DNA of 64,000 nucleotides from the NCBI RefSeq assembly GCF_030269325.1, contig NZ_BSTD01000002.1, positions 1,860,001 through 1,924,000 of the forward strand, read 5' to 3'. The first letter of the stretch is position 1; each line of letters begins with the position of its first letter. Position numbers and translations under genes: made by a program. A model generated the notes under the pieces. It was not told where the DNA came from, did no database searches, and saw nothing but the letters and a program-made list of their open reading frames with translations. Source of the DNA: Amycolatopsis sp. NBRC 101858 (lineage in GTDB: Bacteria; Actinomycetota; Actinomycetes; Mycobacteriales; Pseudonocardiaceae). Shown piece by piece: positions 27,085 through 36,121 of the stretch.

Positions 27085-27923
27085 GCCCACGACGGTCGGT
27101 CGCGCTCCCCTCGGGGGAGCTGGTGCCGGCGCTGGGGCAGGGCACGTGGGGCTGGGCGGAGCACCCCGACAGCCGTGCCGACGAGATGGCAGCGCTGCGC
27201 CTGGGCCTCGACCTCGGGATGACGCTCGTCGACACCGCGGAGATGTACGCCGACGGCGGGTCGGAGGAGCTGGTCGGCGAGGCGATCGCGGGGCGGCGCG
27301 ACGAGGTGTTCCTCGTCGACAAGGTGTTGCCCGGCAACGCCGACCGGCAGGGCACCCTGGACGCCTGCCGGCGCAGCCTGGGCCGCCTGCGCACCGATCG
27401 GATTGACCTGTACCTGCTGCACTGGCGGGGGCGGGTGCCGCTCGGCGAGACGGTGGCGGCGTTCGACGAGCTGGTGCGCGGCGGCCAGATCCGGCACTGG
27501 GGCGTCAGCAACTTCGACACCCGTGATCTCGCCGATCTCGCCGCCGTCGCCGGTGGTGGCGACGTCGCGACCGACCAGATCCTCTACAACCTGCAGCGGC
27601 GCGGGCCTGAGTTCGACCTGATCCCGCACTGCCGGCAGCGTGGCCTGCCGGTGATGGCCTACTCGCCGGTGGAGCAGGGACGGCTGCTGGAGCACCCGGC
27701 CCTGGCGGAGGTGGCGAGCCGGCACGGGATCACCCCGGCCCGGGCGGCGTTGGCCTGGGTGCTGCGGTCCGACGGGATGATAGCGATCCCGCGGGCGGGG
27801 TCGCCCGAACACGTCCGGGACAACGCCGCAGCGCTCGAGGTCCAGCTCGATGCAGACGACGTCCGGCTGCTGGACCAGGCGTTCCCGCCGCCCCGGACCC
27901 GTCGGGCACTCGAGGTGCTCTGA
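27081..27923 (+). CDS. aldo/keto reductase
   Basis: This 280-residue AKR has the catalytic tetrad in place: Asp and Tyr in DTAEMYADGGSEELVG, Lys in VFLVDKVLP and His in DLYLLHWRG. WGVSNFDTRDL and the C-terminal IPRAGSPEHVRDN (phosphate clamp for NADPH) complete the family set. It reduces aldehydes or ketones with NADPH. The GTG start overlaps the stop of the small upstream protein, so the two are coupled. Confidence 0.9.
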   Translation: MSPRRSVALPSGELVPALGQGTWGWAEHPDSRADEMAALRLGLDLGMTLVDTAEMYADGGSEELVGEAIAGRRDEVFLVDKVLPGNADRQGTLDACRRSLGRLRTDRIDLYLLHWRGRVPLGETVAAFDELVRGGQIRHWGVSNFDTRDLADLAAVAGGGDVATDQILYNLQRRGPEFDLIPHCRQRGLPVMAYSPVEQGRLLEHPALAEVASRHGITPARAALAWVLRSDGMIAIPRAGSPEHVRDNAAALEVQLDADDVRLLDQAFPPPRTRRALEVL

Positions 27924-28084
27924 ACTCGCGAGCCAGTGGTGCTGATCGCGCTCGTGTCGAACGGGGTCGTGACGGATCGTGCGAGCCCGAGCACTCCGGC
28001 CCGACGAGCCGACCCGGCCGCTCAGCTGACGCCCGCGGGAGCCGGGTCCTCCACCTGCACCTCCAGCTCCCCGTGGGCGACATG
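27924..28084 (-). other. gap with a possible C-terminal protein scrap
   Basis: On the minus strand, LVGELTPGRYVRVHVAHGEL running to a TGA near 28024 reads like the end of a small protein of unknown family. Nothing upstream of it continues the frame. Confidence 0.25.
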
Positions 28085-28470
28085 CACCCGGACGTAGCGG
28101 CCGGGCGTCAGCTCGCCGACCAGCAGGAGAGCGGACAGGCGGTTGTCCACCTCGCGCTGGAGGCGCCGATCCCGTACACGCCGCTGCGGTACGCGGTCGA
28201 GGACATCGAGGTGGACGGCATGGTGATCCGCCCGGCGACGCGATCCTGGTCGGCTTCGGCGCCGCCGGGCGCGACCCCGCCCAGCACGGCGACACCGCCG
28301 ACGAGTTCGACATCACCCGCGCGGCCGCACCGCACCTCACCTTCGGCTACAGCGTGCACCACTGCCCAGGCGCACCGCTGGCCCGCCTCGAAGCCGAGGT
28401 GGCGCTCCCGGCGCGCCTCGGCAAGTGGCGCTCGGCAGCGCAACGCGGGAACCGGCCGCACCACTGGCGG
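28085..28470 (+). pseudogene. cytochrome P450, C-terminal fragment with a frameshift
   Basis: PIPYTPLRYAVEDIEVDG is the P450 segment after the ExxR helix. One base is lost near 28232, after which GFGAAGRDPAQHGDTADEFD and the heme loop FGYSVHHCPGAPLARLEAEV follow in the next frame. The heme-ligand Cys is present but the oxygen-binding helix and the first 300 residues are absent. It cannot encode a working P450. Confidence 0.7.
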
Positions 28471-28729
28471 AGCTCGTCAGTGCGGGTGCCGTCTACACGA
28501 CGCTGCTCGATTTGATCCCGCTCGGCCGGCTCCTGCCCACCGTCATGTGCCGACCGCATGGTTGTTCGAAACGAACGCGGGCGGTCCTCTCACCAATTCC
28601 ACTGGGGCACAGCTGGGGCAAACCCCCTGCTACAACTGCACTCAACAACACATAGTTGCAAGCAATGGCGATCAGGCGCATCGTTTCACTAGGCGAATCT
28701 CCATCGCCGCAGGTCAGGGCCATGATCGA

Positions 28730-28748
28730 CCCTCACTGGCAGTGAGGG
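28730..28748. repeat. perfect 8-bp inverted repeat (hairpin)
   Basis: CCCTCACT-GGC-AGTGAGGG forms a stem of 8 with a 3-nt loop and lies in the fragment-rich gap before the defence island. It has no U tract, so it is not a classic terminator. It may be an operator or a recombination scar. Confidence 0.4.
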
Positions 28749-28806
28749 GGTCACGGGCAGGCTCGCACACGGTGTCCTCCCACCTGATCGAGGCGGAACG
28801 TGATCG

Positions 28807-28917
28807 GGCGCAGGGACACGCTGGCGGACACCGACCTGCACGCGCTGAAAGTGCTCGTCCACCACGGCAAGGTCCGGATCGTCGACTGGGGCCTGGTCCC
28901 GGCACGGGCAGCCCCGC
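28807..28917 (+). pseudogene. aminoglycoside-phosphotransferase-like remnant
   Basis: DTLADTDLHALKVLVHHGKV then RIVDWGLVPARAAP reproduces the catalytic loop (HxDLHxxNVL, here TDLHALKVL with Asn changed to Lys) and the metal-binding IVDW strand of APH-fold kinases. The fragment ends where the KAP gene's stop begins, so the DNA behind it was replaced or lost at this junction. Confidence 0.5.
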
Positions 28918-31538
28918 TAGTCCGTGCCGCAGCAGCGGCGGACGGCGTCTTCGGTCAGCGGGCCGTGCACGGGGTCCGAGACGACCGCGCGCAGTTCCGC
29001 GCTCCGGACCACGTCGAGTAGGTGCTCCGGGAACACCTCGGCACTCCACTGTGGTTCCCGGATCCCGAGAACCGCACCCGGTTTGCGCTGCAGGTGGTCG
29101 GCGACCGCCGGCCAACGGACCCGCAGAGCGGCCCACAGCGCGAGCAGCCCGGTCTCAGGTGTGTTGCCTTCGAGCGTCCGGACAGCGCGCAGAATGCTGT
29201 AGGTGTTGAGGAAGAGCTTGATCTCGCGGGGGTTGCCGCCAATCAGCGGGGCGAACTTCCGCAGCATGTGCTCGGTGTTCGCCTGCGTCTCCGGCGCGGC
29301 CACCGCGCGGACCGCGTCGACGGCCACAGCGTCGCGAACTTCCGGTTCGGTAACCGCGTTCAGCGCCGCCAGAATTCGGCCTTCGTCTCCGGCCGCGGCC
29401 TGGATCCTGTCCATGGCTTCGACGGCCGCGGCGGTCTTCCGCAGATCCTCTTCGCCGTCGGAGACGTCCAGGAGGTGCCCCAGCAACCGTTGCCGGGCCG
29501 TGTGGCCCAGCGCGGGCATCGGCACGGTCAGCTGGAACAGCTTGTCCATGAACTGGTAGCCCAGCGGGCCCGCCGCCTGCCGTCCGTCGCTGTCGAATTC
29601 TGCGTACGCCGTGGTGAAGCTCTGCCGGAGCCAGTATCCGTCGGCGCTCACCACGACGTAGGCCGCCCGCGACGTCCCGGCGGGGCCGTGGGCGTCCCGG
29701 AGCAGGGTCTGGACCGCTTCGAGGACCTCGACCACGTAGTCGTGCTTGCACCGGTCGAGGTCGTCAACCAACAGCACGACCGGCTTGCCTGTCTGCCGGA
29801 GCAGCCAGTCGAAGTGCTCGGCGACCCGACCCATCGGGTTCGCGCCGGTCTGCTCGAACAACCGGGCACCGCCGGCCGAGTCCCACAAGAGGACCCTGCC
29901 GGCTACCCGGACGCCGGGCCAGAGCACACCGACCGCCGCGATCGCCGCGAGTACCACCTTCAGCCACTCTGAACCAGGCTGTGGGGTACCGACGACCGCG
30001 CGGACGAGCAGGCCGATCCCGCCGGCGCACAGGACCAGCAGGATCGCCGACAGGACAAACGGAGCCCCGGAGCGGCGGGCCCGTGCGGCCAGCTCCTTGA
30101 GGTTGAGCCACCGCCGTGCCCACCAGCCCCGGTCCTGCACGATCGCGTTGCGGACCGCGGTCAGCAGCGCCCACCAGGGCGGCGACAGCCGGGACTGCTG
30201 CCAGGCGTCGAACGGGGTCACAAGCAGTCCCGCCCCGGTGAGCCGCCGGCCCAGCAGGCCCAGCAAGGTGCTCTTGCCGGCGCCCCACTCGCCGTCCACG
30301 TGCACGATCAACGACGTGTCGGGGTGCCGCAGCCGGGTTTCGGTGATCCGCGTCGCGAGTACTTCCGCCAGCGCGTCCCGCTTGAGCAGGTCGATCTCCG
30401 TCGGCGTGTCCGTGGTCCATTCGACATCGGACTTCTCCTGGACTCCGAACCGGCCGGCCGGCGGTTCGGTCACCGCTTCGAGCGCCGGCAAGGTGTCGCG
30501 GGCCACCTGGTCGACCAGGACGACACCGGCAGGCACACTCGCCGCCGTCGCCCGCCGGAAAGCCTCGTGGCAGAGCCTGATCACGGTGCGCACATTGCCG
30601 CTGGACAGTTCCACAAGATGGGATACAGCCTCTTCGGTGAACGGCTCGAGGCGGTAATGTCCTGTAGTCACCCCCTGCGATTGCTCGATGAGCGCCCGGA
30701 CATCAGACACCCCGAATGGGGTCAGCACGATCACCTGGCCGATGCGCTGGCGTACGTCCGCACCGAGCTGGTCGAGTAGGTCCGGGACGCCCAGCAGGAC
30801 GAGCATGACCCCGGACGCGGAAACCACTTCGAGCAGTGTCCGGAACGCGCTCAGCCGCAGTACTTCTACCTCGTCGAGCACGATGAGCAGTTTCCGGCGT
30901 AGCGCACCGTGCAATTGAGCGATCGACGCCATCGCCTCCAATGCGGCGACTTCCGAGTCGATTGCCCAGGTGATCCCCCGTTCGCGCAGGTGCTCGTCGG
31001 GCAGGTGACCGTTGAGCCAGTCCCATGCCGCGGTCCTCAGGTCCGCGCGCAGCAGAAGCATGAGCACACTGACAAGCGCGCGATCCGAAATGAATTCACG
31101 GAGTTTCCGCTCGAGGCTACTCGGCAGTTCCGGGGCGCTCGGCGACAGCGACTCAACGTCGGCGACGACGTCCGCCTGAAGCGCCGCGACGAGGTCGACG
31201 AACGTTTCGACGCCCAGTTCCTGCATAAGATGCAAGTACGTTTCCCGGAACGTGGTACTCGCCGCCAAGTACGAACTGGTGATGGGAAGGTGCGCTACTG
31301 ACCGCACCAAGCTCACGGCCGTGTGGGTCTTCCCGGTGCCGTGTTCCCCGAGAACGACGACCGTGTTGCCCTGGCCCACGGATTCACGGATGTAAGCGTC
31401 GAGGCAGCCCCGGACCTGGCGAAACGGTTCCGTTTCAACCGTCGTTTCGACCGTGATTTCGCCCACGCCCATGGGCGTGGCGACCGCTATCGGAGAAAAC
31501 GGGTTCCCAATCGGGGCGTTGTCGCGTTCGGCGCTCAT
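28917..31538 (-). CDS. double P-loop NTPase: ORC/AAA-like module fused to a KAP NTPase
   Basis: This 873-residue protein has two complete NTPase modules. The first (about 35-335) has Walker A GEHGTGKTH at 64-72, Walker B LLIVLDEVE near 216-223 and a sensor-type helix GNVRTVIRLCHEAF, as in ORC/Cdc6-like AAA+ proteins. The second (about 380-800) is a KAP NTPase: Walker A DGEWGAGKST at about 415-424, two membrane helices at about 492-516 and 525-548 inserted before Walker B, VVLLVDDLDRC at about 587-597, and the NPREIKLFLN segment near the end. KAP proteins sit at the membrane and many belong to phage defence or conflict systems. GGGAGACC precedes ATG 31538. The neighbours suggest a defence role; the fusion itself is unusual. 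Confidence 0.85.
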   Translation of the reverse strand: MSAERDNAPIGNPFSPIAVATPMGVGEITVETTVETEPFRQVRGCLDAYIRESVGQGNTVVVLGEHGTGKTHTAVSLVRSVAHLPITSSYLAASTTFRETYLHLMQELGVETFVDLVAALQADVVADVESLSPSAPELPSSLERKLREFISDRALVSVLMLLLRADLRTAAWDWLNGHLPDEHLRERGITWAIDSEVAALEAMASIAQLHGALRRKLLIVLDEVEVLRLSAFRTLLEVVSASGVMLVLLGVPDLLDQLGADVRQRIGQVIVLTPFGVSDVRALIEQSQGVTTGHYRLEPFTEEAVSHLVELSSGNVRTVIRLCHEAFRRATAASVPAGVVLVDQVARDTLPALEAVTEPPAGRFGVQEKSDVEWTTDTPTEIDLLKRDALAEVLATRITETRLRHPDTSLIVHVDGEWGAGKSTLLGLLGRRLTGAGLLVTPFDAWQQSRLSPPWWALLTAVRNAIVQDRGWWARRWLNLKELAARARRSGAPFVLSAILLVLCAGGIGLLVRAVVGTPQPGSEWLKVVLAAIAAVGVLWPGVRVAGRVLLWDSAGGARLFEQTGANPMGRVAEHFDWLLRQTGKPVVLLVDDLDRCKHDYVVEVLEAVQTLLRDAHGPAGTSRAAYVVVSADGYWLRQSFTTAYAEFDSDGRQAAGPLGYQFMDKLFQLTVPMPALGHTARQRLLGHLLDVSDGEEDLRKTAAAVEAMDRIQAAAGDEGRILAALNAVTEPEVRDAVAVDAVRAVAAPETQANTEHMLRKFAPLIGGNPREIKLFLNTYSILRAVRTLEGNTPETGLLALWAALRVRWPAVADHLQRKPGAVLGIREPQWSAEVFPEHLLDVVRSAELRAVVSDPVHGPLTEDAVRRCCGTD

Positions 31539-31965
31539 GGTCTCCCGGGTGCGGGGGGCGGCGGATACGTCAACGGAAGTATGCCCGGCGTCCCCAGAAG
31601 AACAAAGGGGCTAGCCCGTCGTGCGGTGGGTGCGGTCGCCCAGGGCGTGGTCCGAAACCGCCGTGTCCAGGCGCTTCAGCAGCGGGATCGTCACCCAGTT
31701 GGTGCCGTCGAGGGGCCTTGCGGGCCTCCGAAGCCGTGGGCAACTGTGCACCTCGGCGCAGGTGCGCCACCGCTCGCTCCTCAAGTCCGGGCCGTCGTTG
31801 CAGCCTTCCGTCGCTGTGCAAGCCGGCCGTGTTACTCGTACAGGCAACCTCACGGCCTGTACGGCTGCTCCGCGCGGATGACATTCGCCAACGCCGTAAC
31901 CAAAGTGCACGGCCCGGCGACTTCTTCCTCAGGCGTTTGAACATCAGCAGAGGAGCAGGAGTCGC
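31539..31965. other. divergent gap, no gene called
   Basis: About 430 nt between the KAP gene and the DUF4760-like gene. It should hold two promoters. A minus frame (31611-31910) includes LDGTNWVTIPLLKRLDTAVS, which looks like a protein scrap without a recognised family. Confidence 0.35.
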
Positions 31966-32532
31966 ATGCAGACGATCGCTGCTTTGATCTCCGTGCTCGC
32001 CGCGGCGATCGCGTTCGGCCAGGTACACCTCATGCGGAACTCAGCTCACGGCTCGCTGCTGAACGAGATGCTCCGGTGGCAGGGAGCACAAGATCTGCGC
32101 GACGACCGAGCCCGTATGTACGGGCTCGCGAGCAAGCCGTTCGAGTCGTGGAGCGCAGAGGAATACCGGTGCGTCGAGCGAGTCGCGACGGTTCTCGACC
32201 AGATCGGTTTCCTCGTGAAGCACCGCTACGTCACCATACGGGCGTTCCTGACCTGGCACAGCCAGGTCGTGCTCTGCTTCCAGATCGCGGACCCGTTGAT
32301 CAGCTATCGGCGAAGCAGCGAGAACGTCCCGGAGCTCTTCCTGAACTTCGAATGGCTCGCCCGCCGATCTCTCAAGGCCACTCGCCAGCGAGCATGGTGG
32401 CACCAACGCAGCTGGCAACGCCTCCAAGCGCAGACACCGACGCTCACGACAACGTTCGATCTCACGGAAGTTTCCTCGACCCGGCGAACCGACAACCGGA
32501 CCGCGGTCTTCAACGGCCCCAGTGTCGAGTAG
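31966..32532 (+). CDS. DUF4760-like membrane-anchored protein
   Basis: This 188-residue protein has one N-terminal membrane helix (TIAALISVLAAAIAFGQVHL) followed by a helical cytosolic domain. The domain contains RCVERVATVLDQIGFLVKHRYV and AFLTWHSQVVLCFQIADPLI, the pattern I associate with DUF4760 proteins (a helical bundle with conserved F..IG.L...G.i). Function is unknown; such proteins often lie beside defence or membrane-stress genes. The ATG has AGGAG 6 nt upstream. Its place next to a KAP NTPase suggests a shared system. Confidence 0.65.
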   Translation: MQTIAALISVLAAAIAFGQVHLMRNSAHGSLLNEMLRWQGAQDLRDDRARMYGLASKPFESWSAEEYRCVERVATVLDQIGFLVKHRYVTIRAFLTWHSQVVLCFQIADPLISYRRSSENVPELFLNFEWLARRSLKATRQRAWWHQRSWQRLQAQTPTLTTTFDLTEVSSTRRTDNRTAVFNGPSVE

Positions 32533-32591
32533 CCGAGAGCGCGTGAACGAAGCGTTGCACGGGCGATGCGCGCGGCGATCTGGCCGAAGTA

Positions 32592-32738
32592 CTAAAGCTT
32601 CGTCCGCAGCGGGTCTTCGACCGCATCCGGCAGGGAAGCCGGCTCGACACGGTCCGGGCGGCGGGCAGCGGCAATCGCGCACCCTACTGTGATCATCGCG
32701 CCCGCCACAGTGAGAACCCACGCCCAGGCGACACCCAT
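32592..32738 (-). CDS. small single-helix membrane protein
   Basis: A 48-codon frame from ATG 32738 to TAG gives MGVAWAWVLTVAGAMITVGC followed by a basic anchor (AARRPDR) and a short acidic tail ending DPLRTKL. The hydrophobic helix with a positive-inside edge looks real, but there is no ribosome site I would rely on. It could be a toxin-like or regulatory peptide, or chance. Confidence 0.35.
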   Translation of the reverse strand: MGVAWAWVLTVAGAMITVGCAIAAARRPDRVEPASLPDAVEDPLRTKL

Positions 32739-32747
32739 GACAGTGGG

Positions 32748-33100
32748 CCGGCGGGCTGCTGCTGGCGGTGCTCGCCGCCGGGCTGTTCGCGACCGGCTGC
32801 GCGTTGAGGTCCGGCGACGGTCTGCAAACAGCAGCGAACGTCAGCTGGTGTCGGTCGCCTTCGCCGTGCCAACGCTGATCGGCCTGGCCGTTCACCTCAA
32901 CTGCACCCGCATCACCGCAGCGTCGGGTACCAAACCATCCCGGCACCTGGTCGGGATCATCCCACCCCGCGCCCGCGGCTTCCAGGAACGCGCCCTGCTG
33001 GGCACGGTGACGACCACCCTCGACCGTGACCGCACCACCATGCTCGCCGGACGCGCCGGCTCGACCCTGCTCACCATCGGGATAGCGCTGTTTGCCGAGA
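32748..33100 (+). pseudogene. remnant of a membrane-anchored STAND (NB-ARC) protein, 5' part
   Basis: In two frames the strand reads GLLLAVLAAGLFATGCALRS, then QLVSVAFAVPTLIGLAVHL (two membrane helices), a linker, and IIPPRARGFQERALLGTV. The last matches the IPxxPxGFQxRAxLL hook that precedes the P-loop in many actinobacterial NB-ARC/TPR proteins. The P-loop itself is lost. This is probably the leftover start of a STAND NTPase. Confidence 0.4.
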
Positions 33101-33451
33101 TTGGAGAGGGTCAGTCGCCGGTTTCCGGCCGACACCATCACCTTCTGCCCCAGCACATGCGGTGGCGGTGCAGGCGTTGCGGCTGTCTCTGCCGATGTGG
33201 CGGTGCCAGCTCATTCCGACGCCGCTGTCTGAGCGGGGGACGGCAGGACGCTCTCCATCACCTCCGGGACCGTCCTCCGGAGGTGACAGCGGAGACTTCG
33301 GCCCCTACAGCATCCGGTTAAACGTGCCCAGCTGGCCGTACTGACCGGCAGCTCAAACCCGAGCTTCTTCTGCCTGCCGTCCGACGGGAAGCAGGAAGAT
33401 CCTTCTGGTCGCGCCGAGCTGCCCGAGACCGCGCGGCGGCCACCGAGCTGC
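33101..33451. other. gap, nothing identified
   Basis: About 350 nt after the STAND remnant and before the pentapeptide gene's 3' end. Frames here are arginine/serine-rich on both strands and show no motif. Confidence 0.35.
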
Positions 33452-34704
33452 TCAAATCGCTGGCGGCGTGGGCGTAGCTTCCGTCTTGTCGAAGCGCAGA
33501 TTTCGCCATTCTCCTGGGAAGTCCGGGAAGTCGATCGGGTCACCAGAGCGATCGATCGTCCAACCGGGAGGCCAGCGGCTGGCATCGTTCGCAGGAACCA
33601 GCGCCACCGACGCCAGGAACCGGGCGGCTCCGCGGTAAAGATCGTTGTCGCCGTCATCGAACGACGCGTTCGCGAAGTTCACGGCCTGGAAAAGCAAGCG
33701 CTTCCGAACCAGGCCATCCCAAGTTTCGCCTCTTCGAAGGCGAGAGGACCGTCCGTTCTCACGCCTTCGAAGCGAAGGTACCGAAAGGAGGTGAGCCGGA
33801 AGTTGCCGCTCCCGAGAAACCACGTCTTGAAGAACCACGCAGCCGCGGCGAACACTGCGTTGGAGAATTCCGCCCGGCCGGTGAACTGCGCTCGGCTGAA
33901 CGTGGCTTTGCCGTCGAACGCCGTGTTCGAGAAATCGGCGTCACCGATGAACGTCGCGTCGGCGAACTTGGCTTCACGCACCCGGCGGTCGTGGAAGTCG
34001 AAGTCGACGAGCGTGGCACCGGTAAGGTCCAGATCGATGTCCGCCCACCGCTTCTCGCTGTCCTCGGTGATCAAGTGGTCGGCCAGGATTCGCTGAGCCG
34101 CCAGCCGAACCTGCAGCTCCTGATGACGCGGATCGATGTCCTCGCCGGCCTTGCCCGGCCGCACCGAGGGCTCCCGGCGCACGGCCGCGTCGAAGGTCTC
34201 GGCCGGGCGAACCGGCGGCGTGAACGGCATCCGCAGATACGCGCAGAGGACGTTCACGATGGTCTGCCGCTGGCCGAGGTTGTTCTGCGCCAGGCGTTCC
34301 AGCGCGTACAGGCCGCCGAGCCGGACCGGCGCGCTCTGACCGAGCTGCTCGACGGCCTTGGTGTACTGCTCGGTGATCCGCCGGTCGATGACGTCGTCCC
34401 GGGCGTCCTGCGCGGTGCGTTCCGCCAGCCGGTGAACCTCGTACTTCTGGAGTACGTCGAGCTCGGTCGACCGTTGCCGCCGGACCGCCAGCCACAGCGC
34501 CACCACCCCGCCAAGACCGACGCCGAGCGTGCCGCCGGTCCGGATGGCGTCGAGCCTGTCGCCGTCGACCCGCATCCCCAGCAGCAGCCAGACCGCGGCA
34601 ACCGCGACCACGATCATCATCGGCAGCCCGGCGGCGATCACCCACCGCGGGATCGGCGTCAACACCGGACGCCGCGGCGACCCGGGCTCAGTCGGTTCGA
34701 TCAC
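33452..34704 (-). pseudogene. membrane-anchored pentapeptide-repeat protein, frameshifted near its C-terminus
   Basis: The first 330 codons from ATG 34704 are one clean frame. Two membrane helices (about 18-42 and 56-78) come first, then a helical linker EQYTKAVEQLGQSAPVRLGG with LYALERLAQNN, common in actinobacterial pentapeptide proteins. Pentapeptide-like repeats follow (ADATFIGDADFSNTAFDGKA, AQFTGRAEFSNAVF). Near 33690-33700 the frame runs into a stop (SACFSRP). The adjacent frame continues with RLLFQAVNFANASFDDGDND and ends WRNLRFDKTEA at 33452. One indel explains this. It may be a fresh pseudogene or a sequencing error. Confidence 0.7.
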
Positions 34705-35051
34705 CTACAGGTGTCGCACCGGCGACCGGAAACGCAACACCCAGTGGCAGCAGTGCCAGCTCCGTTGCCGGGCGATGAACACCGCGTCGGCGTACCTCGC
34801 GGCCTGTCACCGCCGCGCTCCGACGAGCTGGCCTGGAAGTTGACGGGCCGGCCTTGCGTTGTCCGGACCAACAGTATCGTGTCGTGGACTGCGAAGTGTT
34901 CGCCGACGTGGTCGATCTCGTGCATCAAGTCTTCCCCGGCGAAGACGCCGCCAGCCTTATCGCTGCCCTTCAGCAGACTCGCGAACCGCCCGCCTGCGCA
35001 GGCCTGAGGTGCTTCCCGCCAGCTGAGTTCGAACGCCCGACGAAGGGGTTG
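34705..35051. other. gap, no gene called
   Basis: About 350 nt upstream of the pentapeptide gene. A plus frame reads CEVFADVVDLVHQVFPGEDA and a minus frame reads MHEIDHVGEHFAVHDTILLV; neither has a supported start or a known family. Confidence 0.35.
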
Positions 35052-35654
35052 TCATCTCGACCACCACGGAGCAAGCCGTCGGAGGTGAGCACGGACCGCG
35101 TCGATGTAGACGGTCTCGTGGTTGGTCAGCTCCCCGAGGTCGACGAGTGACGAAGGGATGTTCATCGCGCTGTCCGTGTTGTTCGCCGGCGCGTTCCACG
35201 CTTCGTGCATGGCCGTCCCGGCGGTCGCGCGAACCTGCTTGATCAGCTCCGCGAAGGCCTTTCCGACCTGTTCGGATTCGATGACGATCCAGGCCGCGTG
35301 ATACGCGAGGTCCGCTTGCACCGAGCGCAGCGCCTCGGACAGCCTGACCCGTTCTTCGCCGGGTGCGTCGACGCGGCGGCGCCGGATGGCGTACGGGAAC
35401 TCCTTATAAGACTGGTACGCCGCGAACGCTTCCGCGAAGGCCACCCGAAGCCGGTTGCGCTCCTCCTCCCGCGTTTTCCTCCGCGCGAGCCAGATCGTGA
35501 TCGCCGCGGTGATCAGAGCCGCGAGGAAGGCGCCAGACACGACCGCGGCCACCAGCACGCTGGTGCCGCCGGCCGCGGAGGTTCCTCCGCTCGGTGCGGT
35601 CACCGTCGTGGTGGTCACGTCGACGGGGTTCGCCACGACGCCATTATCGGTCAT
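35052..35654 (-). CDS. single-TM protein, candidate effector of a CBASS-like operon
   Basis: This 200-residue protein has one membrane helix at about 32-54 (VAAVVSGAFLAALITAAITI) and a cytosolic helical domain. The domain has EERNRLRVAFAEAFAAYQSY, YAIRRRRVD, LSEALRSVQADLAYHAAWIV and a C-terminal YIDAVRAHLRRLAPWW. I recall similar proteins beside E2-like and CD-NTase genes in Streptomyces and relatives. The ATG at 35654 overlaps the E2-like stop (ATGA), so it is co-translated with it. In CBASS, small membrane proteins are common effectors, which is the basis for the role given. Confidence 0.65.
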   Translation of the reverse strand: MTDNGVVANPVDVTTTTVTAPSGGTSAAGGTSVLVAAVVSGAFLAALITAAITIWLARRKTREEERNRLRVAFAEAFAAYQSYKEFPYAIRRRRVDAPGEERVRLSEALRSVQADLAYHAAWIVIESEQVGKAFAELIKQVRATAGTAMHEAWNAPANNTDSAMNIPSSLVDLGELTNHETVYIDAVRAHLRRLAPWWSR

Positions 35655-36121
35655 GCGGCCTCGGTGCCGGTCTCGCCCGTTTCGCCGGTGGGAAGGTGCG
35701 CGGCCTCTTCGCCGGGCCATTCGCCGGTGCGCTGCCACCACCGCTCGCGCAGCAGATGGGCCACGACGTGCCCGAGCAGCGCCACGGGCCCGTCCTTGCG
35801 GGTCCAGCGTTGTTCGGCCGGATCGCCGGGATACCACATGCAGAGGGACCCGTCGGGGTACCGGTGCGGGGAGTCCGACGGCAGGTCGGTGTAGACGTGC
35901 GGGATGTTGGGGGCCGCGCGGCCGAAGACCACCGTCACCGCCTGGACGGGCAGGTCAGGGAGGTCGAGCCGGACGGCGATGGCGAAGCCGCCACGGTGAC
36001 GTCGCGGCGGCCGCACCACGCGCACCCGCAAGTCGCACGCGGCGAGCCGGTGCTGGAACAGGAGCCGGGGCGCCGGCTTGGCGTACCAAGCCGGCGCCCG
36101 CCACGTTGGCGCGTTCCTCAC
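35651..36121 (-). CDS. bacterial E2-like protein (short type II CBASS accessory type)
   Basis: This 156-residue protein has a mixed alpha/beta N-terminal part and the block HVYTDLPSDSPHRYPDGSLC with MWYPGDPAEQRW (Cys at about 94), ending in RWWQRTGEWPGEE..H. The pattern H..pdGsLC..yp....W.....l......h.l....W..TGeW.G...H is that of the ubiquitin-conjugating-like proteins found in short type II CBASS operons, with the Cys as putative active site. The GTG start overlaps the stop of the upstream gene (GTGA) and the stop overlaps the 1-TM gene (ATGA). I see no E1 or JAB gene, consistent with the short type. Confidence 0.6.
   Translation of the reverse strand: MRNAPTWRAPAWYAKPAPRLLFQHRLAACDLRVRVVRPPRRHRGGFAIAVRLDLPDLPVQAVTVVFGRAAPNIPHVYTDLPSDSPHRYPDGSLCMWYPGDPAEQRWTRKDGPVALLGHVVAHLLRERWWQRTGEWPGEEAAHLPTGETGETGTEAA

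Noticed and set aside
29022..29972. Plus-strand frame within the KAP gene
   Set aside because: Antisense shadow of the KAP region, no family features.
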